This document shows positions 34,739-45,829 of a stretch of DNA of 64,000 bases, piece by piece; positions within the stretch are counted from its first letter, which is position 1, and the number at the start of each line of letters is the position of its first letter. The DNA is from Casuarina equisetifolia. Its lineage: Eukaryota; Streptophyta; Magnoliopsida; Fagales; Casuarinaceae. The notes under the pieces are model-generated. The model searched no databases, was not told the origin of the DNA, and worked only from the letters and a program-made list of their open reading frames with translations. The DNA lies in the NCBI GenBank assembly GCA_028551475.1, contig CM052362.1, positions 20,008,021 to 20,072,020 on the forward strand. Reading direction: 5' to 3'. The translations under genes and the position numbers were made by a program.

Positions 34739-36339
34739 GTAAAGAAAATGACATCACTACGTAAGGATGAATCTTTGGCATGCCCCTGTTCCAAAGTGGT
34801 TTTACATTGAGCTTAAGATTCCCTTTCCACCCAGGGGACCAAATTTCTGGAGCTAGCCTACGAACTATGCGATGAGACTCTTTGGCCAGTTCTGCACATA
34901 AGGGGCACAGCGAAGTCCTCGATGCGATACTGGGCCACAGATTTCTGTCATTTTTGCTTGTCCTGCCAGTATGATGGTGCGTCGGAAATTTAGTTTTGTT
35001 TGCCATGCCAGCACCTTCGTCCTCATCTCATTTATGACTTCTAACCCACGTCTATGTCCTACTCTCTTTTCTTTTCATTTTGAAAGTTTGAACATCTAAA
35101 TTTTTACCAACTCCACCTGTTTCGCATTTCGTTTGAATTTGTAGGCTGCACATCGTTTCCGTGTGATTCCCCTTTGTTCTTACTGCTTTTAGTCAAAACT
35201 GGGATGCTTCGATGAGGCTCCACATAAAAATTTTCATACTTGTCACAATGCAATAAAGGGGTATAAAAGCACAGCATACAGCATGAAAGGAATCAATGGA
35301 GATACAAGAAGAACTTCTGGTAATACAGTGGGAAATCAATCGGAAATCAAAGTAGTCAACCGCGGCGGCTAACTCACTGGGGTGGGGATTTTGGCCTTAG
35401 AATCTACCTTCCAACATGGGTCATCTGGTGAAAGCAATGATTAAAATTTGAAAACAATGAGAACAAATGTAGCAAAAAAAAAAACATGAAGTACACGAGT
35501 ATAACTTGAGCAGCAGATTGAACAGATGCAAGGTGGTCGGAGATACTGAATAAAGCATCTTATACCATATGCTTCTGAGAATGCTTTTCAAGTTTTACTG
35601 CATACAGATTGGAGAAAAGCACTTTTCTTTCTGTTCTAAAGTACTTTCAAATGAGGAACTTTGTCAGGATAGGGTAATATTGAGATCTATAGGATGCTGA
35701 TTAAACCACAATATATTCCTTTCAAGAACTTTGGCGTGATTCACTAGTTTTGGTTCACATGAATTATGATATTGCACCGGCCACCGAAATCTGGACTGAT
35801 AAAATGGTACTACTATGTCAGGATTGTACAGTGTTCCTACGATCTATCTTTTCCCGCTTCATCCTTTTTCCATCTCAGACTGCCCCACAGGAACTGCATT
35901 TCGTCTGAAAAGTAAGGGACCCGAAAAATGAAAGAAAAGGGTTAACAGAAGTAATAAATCCGTCCAGTCATATCCTTCTCAGGTACTGAAATGATGATAT
36001 CTTTGATTTCAACATGTATCTCATATATCAAAGAATGACATGGGGTAGAATGGAGGTCCGACGCTACAAACAGACACAGAGCACGCACAAAAGATCACAA
36101 ACAAGAATGCTTTCAAGCCCTTCATGATGATCCACCACTTTACAGACAATACCAGATGAGTGTATGACACCCACCGATCATCATAGCTAAACACCTGGAC
36201 ATTGAAAAAAAACTAACAACCAGACAAGATTTCCAACTCTTTCTTTCTCTTTCTTCTTTACAACAAAACACCAAGAACAGTGTCCTCTGTTCGGTTTCCT
36301 CCTGCTTCCATTTTCTTAGAACATGTCGCGTGTTTTCTG

Positions 36340-37654
36340 TCAAATGCAAACCTTATTGCCGTCCTCAGTGCATGTTGTGACTGATGTCTCGTCAGAAGGT
36401 TCTCTGGCAAATCGTGAGCGCAGAGATGAATCTGAGATTAAAGCACAAGATTTAAAAGTTACTCAATGAACTTCAATATCAGGCCAAATCAAGACTATAG
36501 AACTCAAAATTGAAGTAGAGTGAATATACCTCTGGAATATGAATTTCTTGATGTCTCATGCAACGAATCGCTACTAGAACGCGACAATGAAGAGTAATCT
36601 GAAATCAAAGTCAGAGCGAAACAAAAGTCAGAACCAGCAAAACGCATCTAAATTGCAGAGTTTTCAAACCTCGATCATCAAACGTATTTAAAGCATATTC
36701 GATACCTTGAGATGAGTTGAAGGATCTCTTGCAATGAAGAATGGCGCTTTGAATCCCATCATCTTGCTGCAACAGCGAATCGTCTCTTCTATTCACTGGC
36801 TGTGCAGCTCCGAAGGCAGGCGCTGCCGATTTGCTCTTCCGCAAGTGCTTCTTCTTAGGCAACGTCACTGTCGCCGGAGACGATGCAGAGGAAGAGACAG
36901 ACAACTCTTCAGAGAGCTTTATCTTCTCGCTGCACCTTTTTGAGACCTTGATGTACAGAGGTTTAATTAGGTTCAAGTACTTTTGTATCACTTCCTTCGA
37001 GAAGCGCTCTGTTTTTGAGTCCTCCGAGGGCTGGTTTTCTTGTAATTTGCTTTCAGCTTTTCTCAAACTGTTCCCTCTTTTGAATAGTGAACTTCTCGGA
37101 GCTTCTTCAACCTTGAGCGCCACTGTGAATAAGGCCTTTCTTTCTTCCACTTTCTGCTTCTGGTTGTCCATGGAGACGGTTTTGGACTCCGTTTTTAGCG
37201 TAGGCGCTGACTTTGTCTTCGGCTTCTTAAACATGAGGACTTGGAATCTCGGAGCTGATTTCAGCAGAGCGATCGGGGACTGAGGCTTTGAACTAGGCTC
37301 AATTGGGAGGATCTTTCTTCTGGAGATAGGATCATTAGGAGACAAGGAAAGGGTTGGCTCTGAGAAATGAAAGACAGCTTTTTTGGCCGTGTTGTTGGGG
37401 TGGTGCTCCTTGGACCCAGGCCTGGTTTTGTTTTCATTGTCAGTGTTGCTTTCTGGGTCGTCGTTGCTTCTGTTTTTCTTGCTGTGAAAATCAGAGACCG
37501 TGAGCTCCAAGTCGAAGAAAGAGTCTTCTTCTTCTTCTTCTTCTTCTTCTTCGAGCTCATCCTTTTTTTCCTTCCGAGGATTAGGAGCTCCATCTGTGAT
37601 GAAGGAGTAGGTGTTGGCGGGTCTCCAGAACTTCAGGAAGTTTAGAGCTTCCAT
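36340..37654 (-). CDS. Membrane-associated kinase regulator (MAKR-like)
   Basis: Three exons (37654-36706, 36598-36530, 36431-36340) give 369 aa, with GT-AG introns and consistent phase-1 junctions. The protein opens MEALNFLKFWRP, then has a run of glutamates (about 35-43) and SFFDLELTV, the short block shared by MAKR/BKI1-type proteins. Lysine-rich patches (KKPKTKSAP, PKKKHLRKSKS) could bind anionic membrane lipids. KPLYIKVSKR and the HCKRSFNSSQ block follow, with the serine-rich tails SLSRSSSDSLHETS and SDETS encoded by exons 2 and 3. Family members sit at the plasma membrane and modulate receptor kinases (brassinosteroid, CLE or auxin signalling); which one this serves is unknown. A TATA box (37718-37724) is 64 bp upstream. 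The family call is from memory of motifs. Confidence 0.85.
37518..37553 (+). repeat. (TCT)n microsatellite coding for poly-Glu
   Basis: About ten TTC/TCT units encode the EEEEEEEEE tract of the MAKR-like protein on the minus strand. Confidence 0.9.
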
Positions 37655-37717
37655 GGTTTATGATAGACAGCAAGAGGGTTTGAGAAATGGGTTTAGCTTA
37701 TTCAGGCTTTTGAAGGG

Positions 37718-37724
37718 TTTTATA
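37718..37724 (-). promoter_or_regulatory. TATA box of MAKR-like gene
   Basis: TATAAAA on the minus strand, in the context GCTATAAAACCC, lies 64 bp upstream of the start codon. This is a good consensus match. Confidence 0.6.
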
Positions 37725-40700
37725 GCGGGGATCAGACCAGAGAGAGACAGAGAGAACGTGAGTAGTAATGAATGGAAGTGAGAGCACTCTATTTAATTTT
37801 CACTTCGTTTTATGGTTGTGTTTGCAAGCATCGGGAGCAGAGAACAACGTAAGCTTTTCTTTTGCTTTTTGAGGAGAGAGAGTCGCTTTTTGTTTTGGTA
37901 TTTTTCCTTGTTCCTCTTGCATTGAACTGCCTACGTGGGTTTCAACGGGCAACCATGTGAGACTTTTCCTTCAAAAGAGACGAGGGTGTGTATAGACTGT
38001 TGTATACCTATAAAGTTCCAGAGTGCAGACCAGAAAATGCAGAAACAGTCTTCTGCCACTGCAGATTTCAGATCAGACTCCAACAGCTACCTGAGTTCTT
38101 ATCCTTCCACACGCGCACATCATCGCTTTGAACAGTATGTTATCAAGAAATGTCTTTTAAGAATATGGCTTTGTTCTTCCCATCCTTATTTCCTAGATTT
38201 TACCAAAAGGATATCAGAAGGAGAGAAGCAATGTTAGATCAAATGTGTAAACAAACTTCATCATTAAATTAGAAAGGAATGCTTGGTACGTTGAGTTTCA
38301 ACCTTTGAATTCCATTGTTAGTAGAAATCTTGAGTCAACTGCTAGTTGGATTCTCATTTGGGAAGGACCCTTAAAAGACAAAGGAAAGAAATTTTTTGAG
38401 CCGTAGAAAAGAAATGTTGGAGAGCTTTGAAAAAACCTGTTGGAATTGGGGTATAAAGGCAGCGCGTGGGGCCTATTGTACATGTACATTGTTGGAAGGT
38501 ATTCTTTTCTGTAGAGAAGACATGGGGATGGTGACGAGAAACTTCCAAAAAGTGAAGACTAAAATGAAAAGATACAAAAGCCAAAAAGAAAAGACACAGA
38601 AAAGAGAAGAGCGAGGAAAGCAAAGCAAAGTTTAACAAAGGAAGCGTAAGGTCATCTACTTTGCTTTTTCAGTCTTATTGAAAGATCTGTTAAAGGCTGA
38701 AAATTAGCTTCTTTACAAGGCAAACCAGTGGTGCAGATGGGGCACGCATGTTCCGAGTCTACCTTTGAAGAGGGCGTCCAACCCTTTCTCTTTTGTAGGG
38801 CTAGGTGGGCAGGAGCCAGTCAAGGTCTTTGCTATAAAAGGTTTGACTTGTGCAGATGGGCTTGCTTTCTCTTGGGCCATCTTGAAAGGTGTGTGAAATG
38901 CTCAGGGAAGGCATGTTTCCTCTTTTCCCTTCTTTGTGAACTTTGGAAAAGTGTTGCTAAAATCTGGTCATGTATGATATAGGGGTAAGTGCCCAATTGC
39001 AACCTTCTTTTTAGCAAAAACAGTGTCAAAACAAATAGAGTAATTCGTTGTTTTTGGGCAAGAACCAGAGGACCCGTGTCAGGCCTGCTGCTGCTGTGGT
39101 CCAAAATTGTTGCCAAGTTTATACAAAGAAGATGCAGCTTATGCGTACAAGTTGGATAAGCGAGTTCCTATATGTGGTCCTGAGCTGCCTCTCGAGATCC
39201 TAGCTTTTGGGCATCCAAGCCATGCATTAAGCATCTCACTGCTCCCACAATGTCACATGATCATTACAGCATTCATGAAGTCTGCAGCTTTACAATCTGT
39301 ATTCTTTTCAGTTTAGCCTGCATAATACTAATATGCAGAATGATGCCTAATGCATAGGTTATTTTAGCCACATACATCTCTTCCATGATTTTGAAGTTGA
39401 AAACTTATCCTTTGGGCGTCATGTCCCAAGGTGTAGGGTTCTGCACCCTGCTTTCAAATTCTTTTTTCTGCTCCTTTTGTGACGAAAGGAGAAGGGGATT
39501 CCCCACCATCATCATTCTCATTTTTTCTTGTTGTCATCTCAGGTAGATCAAACAAGTCCCTGTCTGAAAATTCCTTTCCACTCAAGAGCCTGCTATGACT
39601 TTTATGTGTGTCTTTTGGTTCCGGTTGTTAGGTGTTCCTCTTTCCGTCCATTGAAGAAATCCAGAGTTGGTTGGCTAGTCAAATTATTCCTTAATGAATG
39701 GTGTGAATGGTGGGATCTTCGTGTTTAGAATCATGATTTTAGTGATTAATATAAAGTTTACATGTCGGAGCACACCAATCTCGCATTTGCGTATGAAAAG
39801 TAACAAAATTGTTGGCTTTTTAACAGTGCTGGAGAACCTTCCACTATAACTAGAAATACTCAATAATTTCTTTGAAATCAATCCACCGTAATGATGACGC
39901 CAAGTTGCACGGACGCAAGGGACGGTGGATCTGTCATATGAATTTATGGGAACTACAATTCTAAGAATCTATACTGTTTGCTGTTTTTGCGCAATCAATG
40001 GGTGGTATTGTTCTCGTTCTTTTTCTGCCGCCTACTTGACCAATCTCAGTTCGATCCCAAGCCAATCCCCAAAACTGGTGAGCCATGGAATAGTAGAGCT
40101 CTAAGAAGAACATTCAAGTGGTAAGTAAATTTTTCTTTTGGAAAATGTTACTACCAAATTACATGGTTACTTATATTTAGATTGAACGCACAATAATATA
40201 AATACATACATCAAAATATAATAAATTTTAAGAAATTCATACTAATATAATGTTAGAAAGTACGCATCATAATTTCATTGGACTCTAAAACCAAACCTCC
40301 AAAGGGCTTCTCACAGGCAACTACCTAACCTCCCAAAGGGTTTTTTAAACAAAAATGACTTGTTTATTAAGTTTTCTATACTTCCTCTTTTTATAAAAGA
40401 AAATCCTAATTTCTACTTGTTGTTAAACAACAAAAATTGTAGCAAAAGGGAAAATCACATCACCGTAACTCCTACTCCACATATGAAGGACACGTGCAAG
40501 AGCATCACATCTCATTGCTGTAATTCTGCATCATCTCTCCAAGGTAAGACTGTTCTCTCCCAACATCAACAATCAGATACCCATGAAGAACACTGCCACC
40601 ATAATTTCAAATCTGAACAGAAGCAGCAACATCTCAACACAAAGATCTGCCGCATTCATTATCAACTACAAAAGAAAAGATTCAAAACCCATTTGGATAT

Positions 40701-42460
40701 TCTCAACCGGAAATCGAAAACTTTCCTAAACAGTTTCACGGATATCCGACGACTCTGAAAACTTTCCGATTCACTCATATCTTTTGGGTTTATTTCCTTT
40801 CCATGTTTATACGAGCAACCTATCTATATAAGGTGCCAAAACTGCACAGACAAATTATCGAAGTGAATATTTTCTTATTTGCATCTACTTGTGTCGTTCC
40901 AAAGTATTCTTAGATTCGCAGAAGGATGAAAGAGATTATTTAATCTCTTTTGTTTTTCGGTCGATTTTCAATTCTATCTGATGTCTGTATTAACATTTTG
41001 AACCAATCCTAACGAATCAGATGGTTTAGGATTTAATTGGGCTTCCAAGAAAAAAGTCTAAACCCACTCTAATTTGACAAGCAGATGTAAACTTTGGTTT
41101 TGGGCTAGCTCATTTTGGATTTATGAACTTTCTTTTCCTCCTCAGGCCCCCTTTTATAACCTCCATCAGATCCAAAGCCCAATTTTAAGCATTGGATCTG
41201 TAGTAGCTTGGTGGACCAACCTGGGCTGCTAGGCCTCCGCTGTAGCATATTCTCCAGGAGGTTCCATCGTTCTGGTAACGACCCAAGGATATACCATAAT
41301 TCTAAGACTAAATATATCTCTCCAGATGAAGAAACCCTCTTTTGGTAGTGGTTTCTAAGCAAGCTTTCCTCTCAGCTATGGCCTTCTCTTCTCATCAGCT
41401 GCATCGGAAGCCAAGCTCGGTAATTCAATCATTACTCCTCTGGTTTTTGCAGCGTTTTCGATATGCATTTCAATATATATCAAAGCGTGTTGATAATCTC
41501 ATGAATCTTGGTTAGATTATTGCTTAGTTTGCCGAGGTTATTCTCTTCTGAACCATGAACCCTGCATTTCTATAGACTGCAGGACCATCTCTTGTTTTAG
41601 GACTCCTAGATGATATACTTTTTGATCCAATTGCTCACCTTTTCAGTTTTCTAGGTCTTCCATAGTCGAAAAGATCGACGGTTATGATTTTGATGCGTTT
41701 TATTATTTAGCTCTCCTAAATTCTAACATCACCCTACTGTCACAAACTTATTTATATTTTAATTTGTAGAGAACGTTAATCTTCTTGGCAATGAACTTGT
41801 AAAATAAGGCATTGTCTTGGGGAATCTTGATTTAGTGGTGTTCTCTAAGTTAAATTCTAATTGACAATCTCATCGATCAAGAATTTGATTTCCTCTCTCT
41901 GTGCTTGCGAAACAAAAAAAGAGTGTTTTCTTACATCAATAATACGAAAATACTTATATTAGTAGAAAATGTTAAAAACATGTGTTGTCTTATTGATGGA
42001 AAATGTTAAACATATTGATGAAGTGAAGATGAATATATGAATATTATGGGTCAATTTTTTTTAATAAACTAGTTTTTTGAAAATGTATTAGACCCGTAAT
42101 ACTTTAAGACAATCTTGTTCCTCGTATAACGGGGCATTTAGAGGTCAACTAAGTGCCTTATTTAGCTATTTTATTTAAGATGCGAGAAATTAATGGGTGT
42201 GCATTTAGTGTTACACGTATTGAATTACAATCTTAGCTTGAAAATTAACCTGTCCGCGCAAAATATTAATGTATGAATTCCTCCCACATTCCCGTTTGAG
42301 TTAATCGGTCTGCAAATCTACCACGTGTACGGTTCATACGGTTGGCTCCGACAATCTATACGGTCTCTGTGATTGTACATTCCTGTTAACTATCCGTTAC
42401 GTCCCGATGTCCGAACCTCTCGCTCGTCCTACGAACCTCAGCTTTTGCCACCCCAGCGCC
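37725..42460. other. Intergenic, divergent between MAKR and reticulon genes
   Basis: 4.7 kb contain no supportable gene. A plus-strand frame at 40360-40758 (132 codons) and a minus-strand frame at 41105-41362 were examined; neither resembles a family I know. The last kilobase should include the reticulon promoter. Confidence 0.5.
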
Positions 42461-42473
42461 TATAAACGGCCCA
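42461..42473 (+). promoter_or_regulatory. TATA box and site II-like element of reticulon gene
   Basis: TATAAACGGCCCA lies about 115 bp upstream of the ATG at 42580. It contains a TATA box directly joined to GGCCCA, a motif bound by TCP factors in many plant promoters. Confidence 0.55.
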
Positions 42474-42579
42474 AATTTCGTTGTTGCCAGCCCCGCTTTC
42501 TCTCTCTCTCGTAGTTTACAATCTCGCTTGTTCTTCGAAACGCGCGCGCGCACATTCTCTTGTTGTTTGGCGGAGATCC

Positions 42580-45123
42580 ATGGCGGAGCAGGAGGGCGAG
42601 CGGGAAACGCTGATAGAGAAGATCGCGGAGAAGATCCATGGCCACGACTCCTCCTCCTCCTCCTCCTCCTCCTCCGACTCTGACGATGACAACTCGAAGG
42701 TCTTTGAATCTGCCAAATCCAAGATTTTCAGACTCTTCGGCCGTGAAAAGCCTGTCCACCATGTTCTTGGCGGGGGAAAATGTACTCTCTCTGCCTATCT
42801 GTATGTGTGTGTATCTTAACTTATCACTAATATACTTGCTGAGGTAATGTGAGGAAGCGAGTTAGGTAATATTATTCGGAGTTTTGTACCTTTGAATGGA
42901 TAGAAGAAGGTGCTTCTCTAGATTATTTTTTGTTTTCACTTCTGTTTCTTTTTACATGTGCAAGTTTATCGCAGTAAATGCGTTTTCGTTTATCTTGAAA
43001 ATTTTCCATTGCCTGTTGCTACGTTTTCATGGCGATCAAACAGGTGGCTAAAGAGCCGTCTTATTTTCATTGATGGAGAGAAGATGGCAAAAGAATTTGA
43101 GAAACTAAAAGCTATTTCTTTTAATTGTCATTTGATCGTCCGAACAAAAAAAAAAAATTGTATAGTTCTATTCAAATCTATACTTGTTCCTAGAATATGT
43201 TTTATGTGGAGCAAATGCTAGTTCTGTTCGAAATTTTGGTTATGTGTTTTGCGATATGGTAGTAAAGGCCAGTTCTTTGGTTTTGCTTTTCTTTTCTTTT
43301 CTTTTCTTTTCTTTTTTTCTCTCAAAATATTGTAGGTAAAATTAATGTTTAGATCTTCTTCCATATAGTGATGAGATTGTTTGGAAAAATGATTCTTTGC
43401 TGCATGGTTATTTGTATGCTCACGCATTAATGGAGCGGCTAACGAAAAGTAAACAACTAGCGCGTATAGGACTGATGTGAGCACCCATTTCTTTGATATT
43501 GTCCTTTCCAATGAGAGATGTGTGTCATGAACCAATGTGGTTGAATTTTTGTTCCCTTTTCTTCTATCGACCAAACCTGGCTGCAAAAGAATCATTCTTG
43601 AATAACAGATGTTAAGTTATTATTACTTCTTATTTCTATGATTTTGTCTAGAAACAAATGAATGAGCCTATAACCAAGCAGATCGTTGATTTATTGCAGA
43701 GTAGAGTTTTTGGTTGGGTTGGTTGGTTAGGAAGAACGAATCAAAATTGTTGGTGTTTGCGACCTGCAAAAACCTAGATCATGTAGACTTATTCTGATAA
43801 GAAATTACGTGTTTTTTTGGGGGGGGTATCCGGCCTGCCGATCAATTGGATTCCCATTGTAAGAAAAAGGACAAAAAATCTGGCCAGGAAATCTTTTTTG
43901 GAAGCCTTCTATTTGAAACGTTTCCTAAGAAGAGAAAAACAAACCTCATAAGCAATTTTTTCTTTTTTTTTTTAAAGTTGATATCATTGTTTCCTCTCTG
44001 TTCACTTCATATGGTTGAATTGGAATAGAACATGGCAAAAGCAGTGCGCTCTTTATGTGCCGCCCCATATTTATGGTACTTATTATCATTTTCTCATGGA
44101 ATCTTTGGTTGCAGCTGCTGATGTTCTCCTCTGGAGGAACAAGAAAATTTCTGCAGGTGTGCTTAGTGGTGTTACTGTATTGTGGTTTCTCTTTGAGGTG
44201 CTTCAATATCACTTAGTCACTCTGGTGTGCCACATACTCATACTCTCTTTGGGTACCCTTTTCCTGTGGTCTAATGCATGCACAGTCGTCAATAAGTAAG
44301 GCATTGGTTACTCTTTTCTATAGGCCTGTGTTGTGATTTTATTTGGAATTTATTCAGTATCTTCCTTCTTCAGGTCCACACCAAGCATCCCAGAGCTAAA
44401 AATTCCTGAGCACTGTTTCATTGAGGTTGTCTCTGCAGTAAGAATTGAGATCAACCGTGCCTTGGCTGTGTTGCGAGATATAGCATCTGGGAGAGATTTG
44501 AAGGAGTTTCTTGGTGTATGTGGATGTCTCCCTTGAATGTGTATTGTGAAGCCTTTGAGTTCTGTTGGTGTTATTGTTACCAGCATATATGTTACTTACT
44601 CTGAATTTTTGGCGTTTCAATTTAAACTTGCATGAAAGAAATCTGAAGTAACGAAGCATCCTTGCAAATAAGAACTTCAATGTCCAATTTGCGATTGTCA
44701 ATTATCGTTCATTGATCACAATTTTGCCTGAGCATCTTAGCATAAATGCACAGTTAGAGAATACAACTTACAGGTTCTTTGTTGGTGTGATCATCAGGTT
44801 GTTGCTGGCTTGTGGTTTCTCTCATTGGTTGGGAGATCATGTAACTTCTTGACCTTCTTCTACATAGGTATGTAATTCTATCATCTTTAATTCTTTATTG
44901 CTGAAGTAGTATTTTTAGGACTTTACTGATTTGCTTTTTGTAACTTGCCATTTTCAAAACAGCCTTCCTCTTACTGCACACAGTACCTGTGCTTTATGAG
45001 AAATATGAAGACCATGTTGATTTATTTGCCGAGAAGGCAACGGTTGAGATCAAGAAGCAGTATGTGGTGTTTGATGCAAAGGTTTTAAGCAAAATTCCGA
45101 GGGGGTCATTGAAGAAGGATTAG
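42580..45123 (+). CDS. Reticulon-like protein (RTNLB)
   Basis: Five exons (42580-42781, 44115-44295, 44374-44515, 44798-44867, 44963-45123) give 251 aa with all junctions in phase. The N-terminus has [19 protein letters not shown], a poly-Ser tract (about 26-34), an acidic SDDD run and [20 protein letters not shown]. The reticulon domain follows from [14 protein letters not shown], with two long hydrophobic hairpins (exons 2 and 4-5) and [13 protein letters not shown] near the end. Such proteins wedge into the endoplasmic reticulum membrane and shape tubules and plasmodesmal desmotubules. The C-terminus KKD resembles a dilysine-type ER signal. The large first intron (1.3 kb) follows the variable N-terminal exon, as in RTNLB1/2-type genes. 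The family call is secure. Confidence 0.95.
42650..42675 (+). repeat. (TCC)n microsatellite coding for poly-Ser
   Basis: About nine TCC units encode the serine run in the N-terminus of the reticulon-like protein. A short (CG)n run lies just upstream at 42541-42551. Confidence 0.92.
43286..43318 (+). repeat. (CTTTT)n microsatellite in reticulon intron 1
   Basis: Six TTTTC units followed by a T-rich end, inside intron 1. Confidence 0.9.
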
Positions 45124-45829
45124 AGGAATAATGACAGTTCTAAATAGGATGGTGTTCCGACTCTTCATCTCTGAGTGTTGGTGTTTCATTTAAATATGTT
45201 ACCAAGGAGGGTGTCCTGAGTATTAGATCTTACCAGCTGGATAATAACTTCCACTGCTCCTTATAATGTTGTAGCTTTGTCTAATGAGTAATAATCAACT
45301 CCAAATTCCAAAGAAATCCATTCTATTATACCACATTCATCGAATATGCAAGTCTCCTTGGTTTTATAACACAATTTTTATGATTAAAACTCGATTTCTT
45401 CAGGCTATGGACGGGGATCTGTTAATTATAATCGCAATACGCTTCACGTATTCCCAGGTTCAAACTTAGAAATTCGCAAAAAGATACACTTTACAGGGGT
45501 GAAAAAGCACAATTCACAGGAAGAGCTTAAGTTTCTTCCATCCAGTGGTGATGGTATATGCCTTTACTGATAAGAATATCAGACATGGGTTCTTGGTGCC
45601 TTCGCACCTACATATTCAGATGTATAGTTTGGAGTCCTCAATTTGGGCACCATTGCTAGACAAACAAAATAAAAAAGGTATATAAATACAGTAATTAGCT
45701 TCATCATCTTTATAATTTCCGATGCTTGGAGAAACAACTTTATCTCCCCTGTTTCACCCCAGTGCTGAAGCAAGCCAGTACTGTACAATATCGAAGGACT
45801 CCTACCAATTTTCTTTCCTAGTGAGGCTT
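45124..45829. other. Convergent 3' ends of reticulon and F-box genes
   Basis: These 700 bp separate two converging genes and should contain both 3' UTRs and polyadenylation signals. No other feature is seen. Confidence 0.6.

Larger units (their letters stand above)
31214..36339. other. Long intergenic stretch (5.1 kb)
   Basis: No gene is recognised. It contains a diverged pair of about 95-bp direct repeats spaced 217 bp apart (34015-34107 and 34231-34325), an ATT microsatellite (about 34704-34738), and near 32460-32560 several GGCCCA/TGGGCC elements of the type found in plant promoters but with no gene behind them. The right end should be the MAKR 3' UTR. Confidence 0.5.

Noticed and set aside
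36734-37645. Several plus-strand frames opposite the MAKR-like gene
   Set aside because: They are antisense shadows of a gene with clear family motifs and consistent splice sites.
40360-40758. 132-codon plus-strand frame
   Set aside because: Lys/His/Asn-rich, low-complexity composition typical of AT-rich chance frames; no known motif.
41105-41362. 85-codon minus-strand frame
   Set aside because: No family resemblance and no splice or promoter context.
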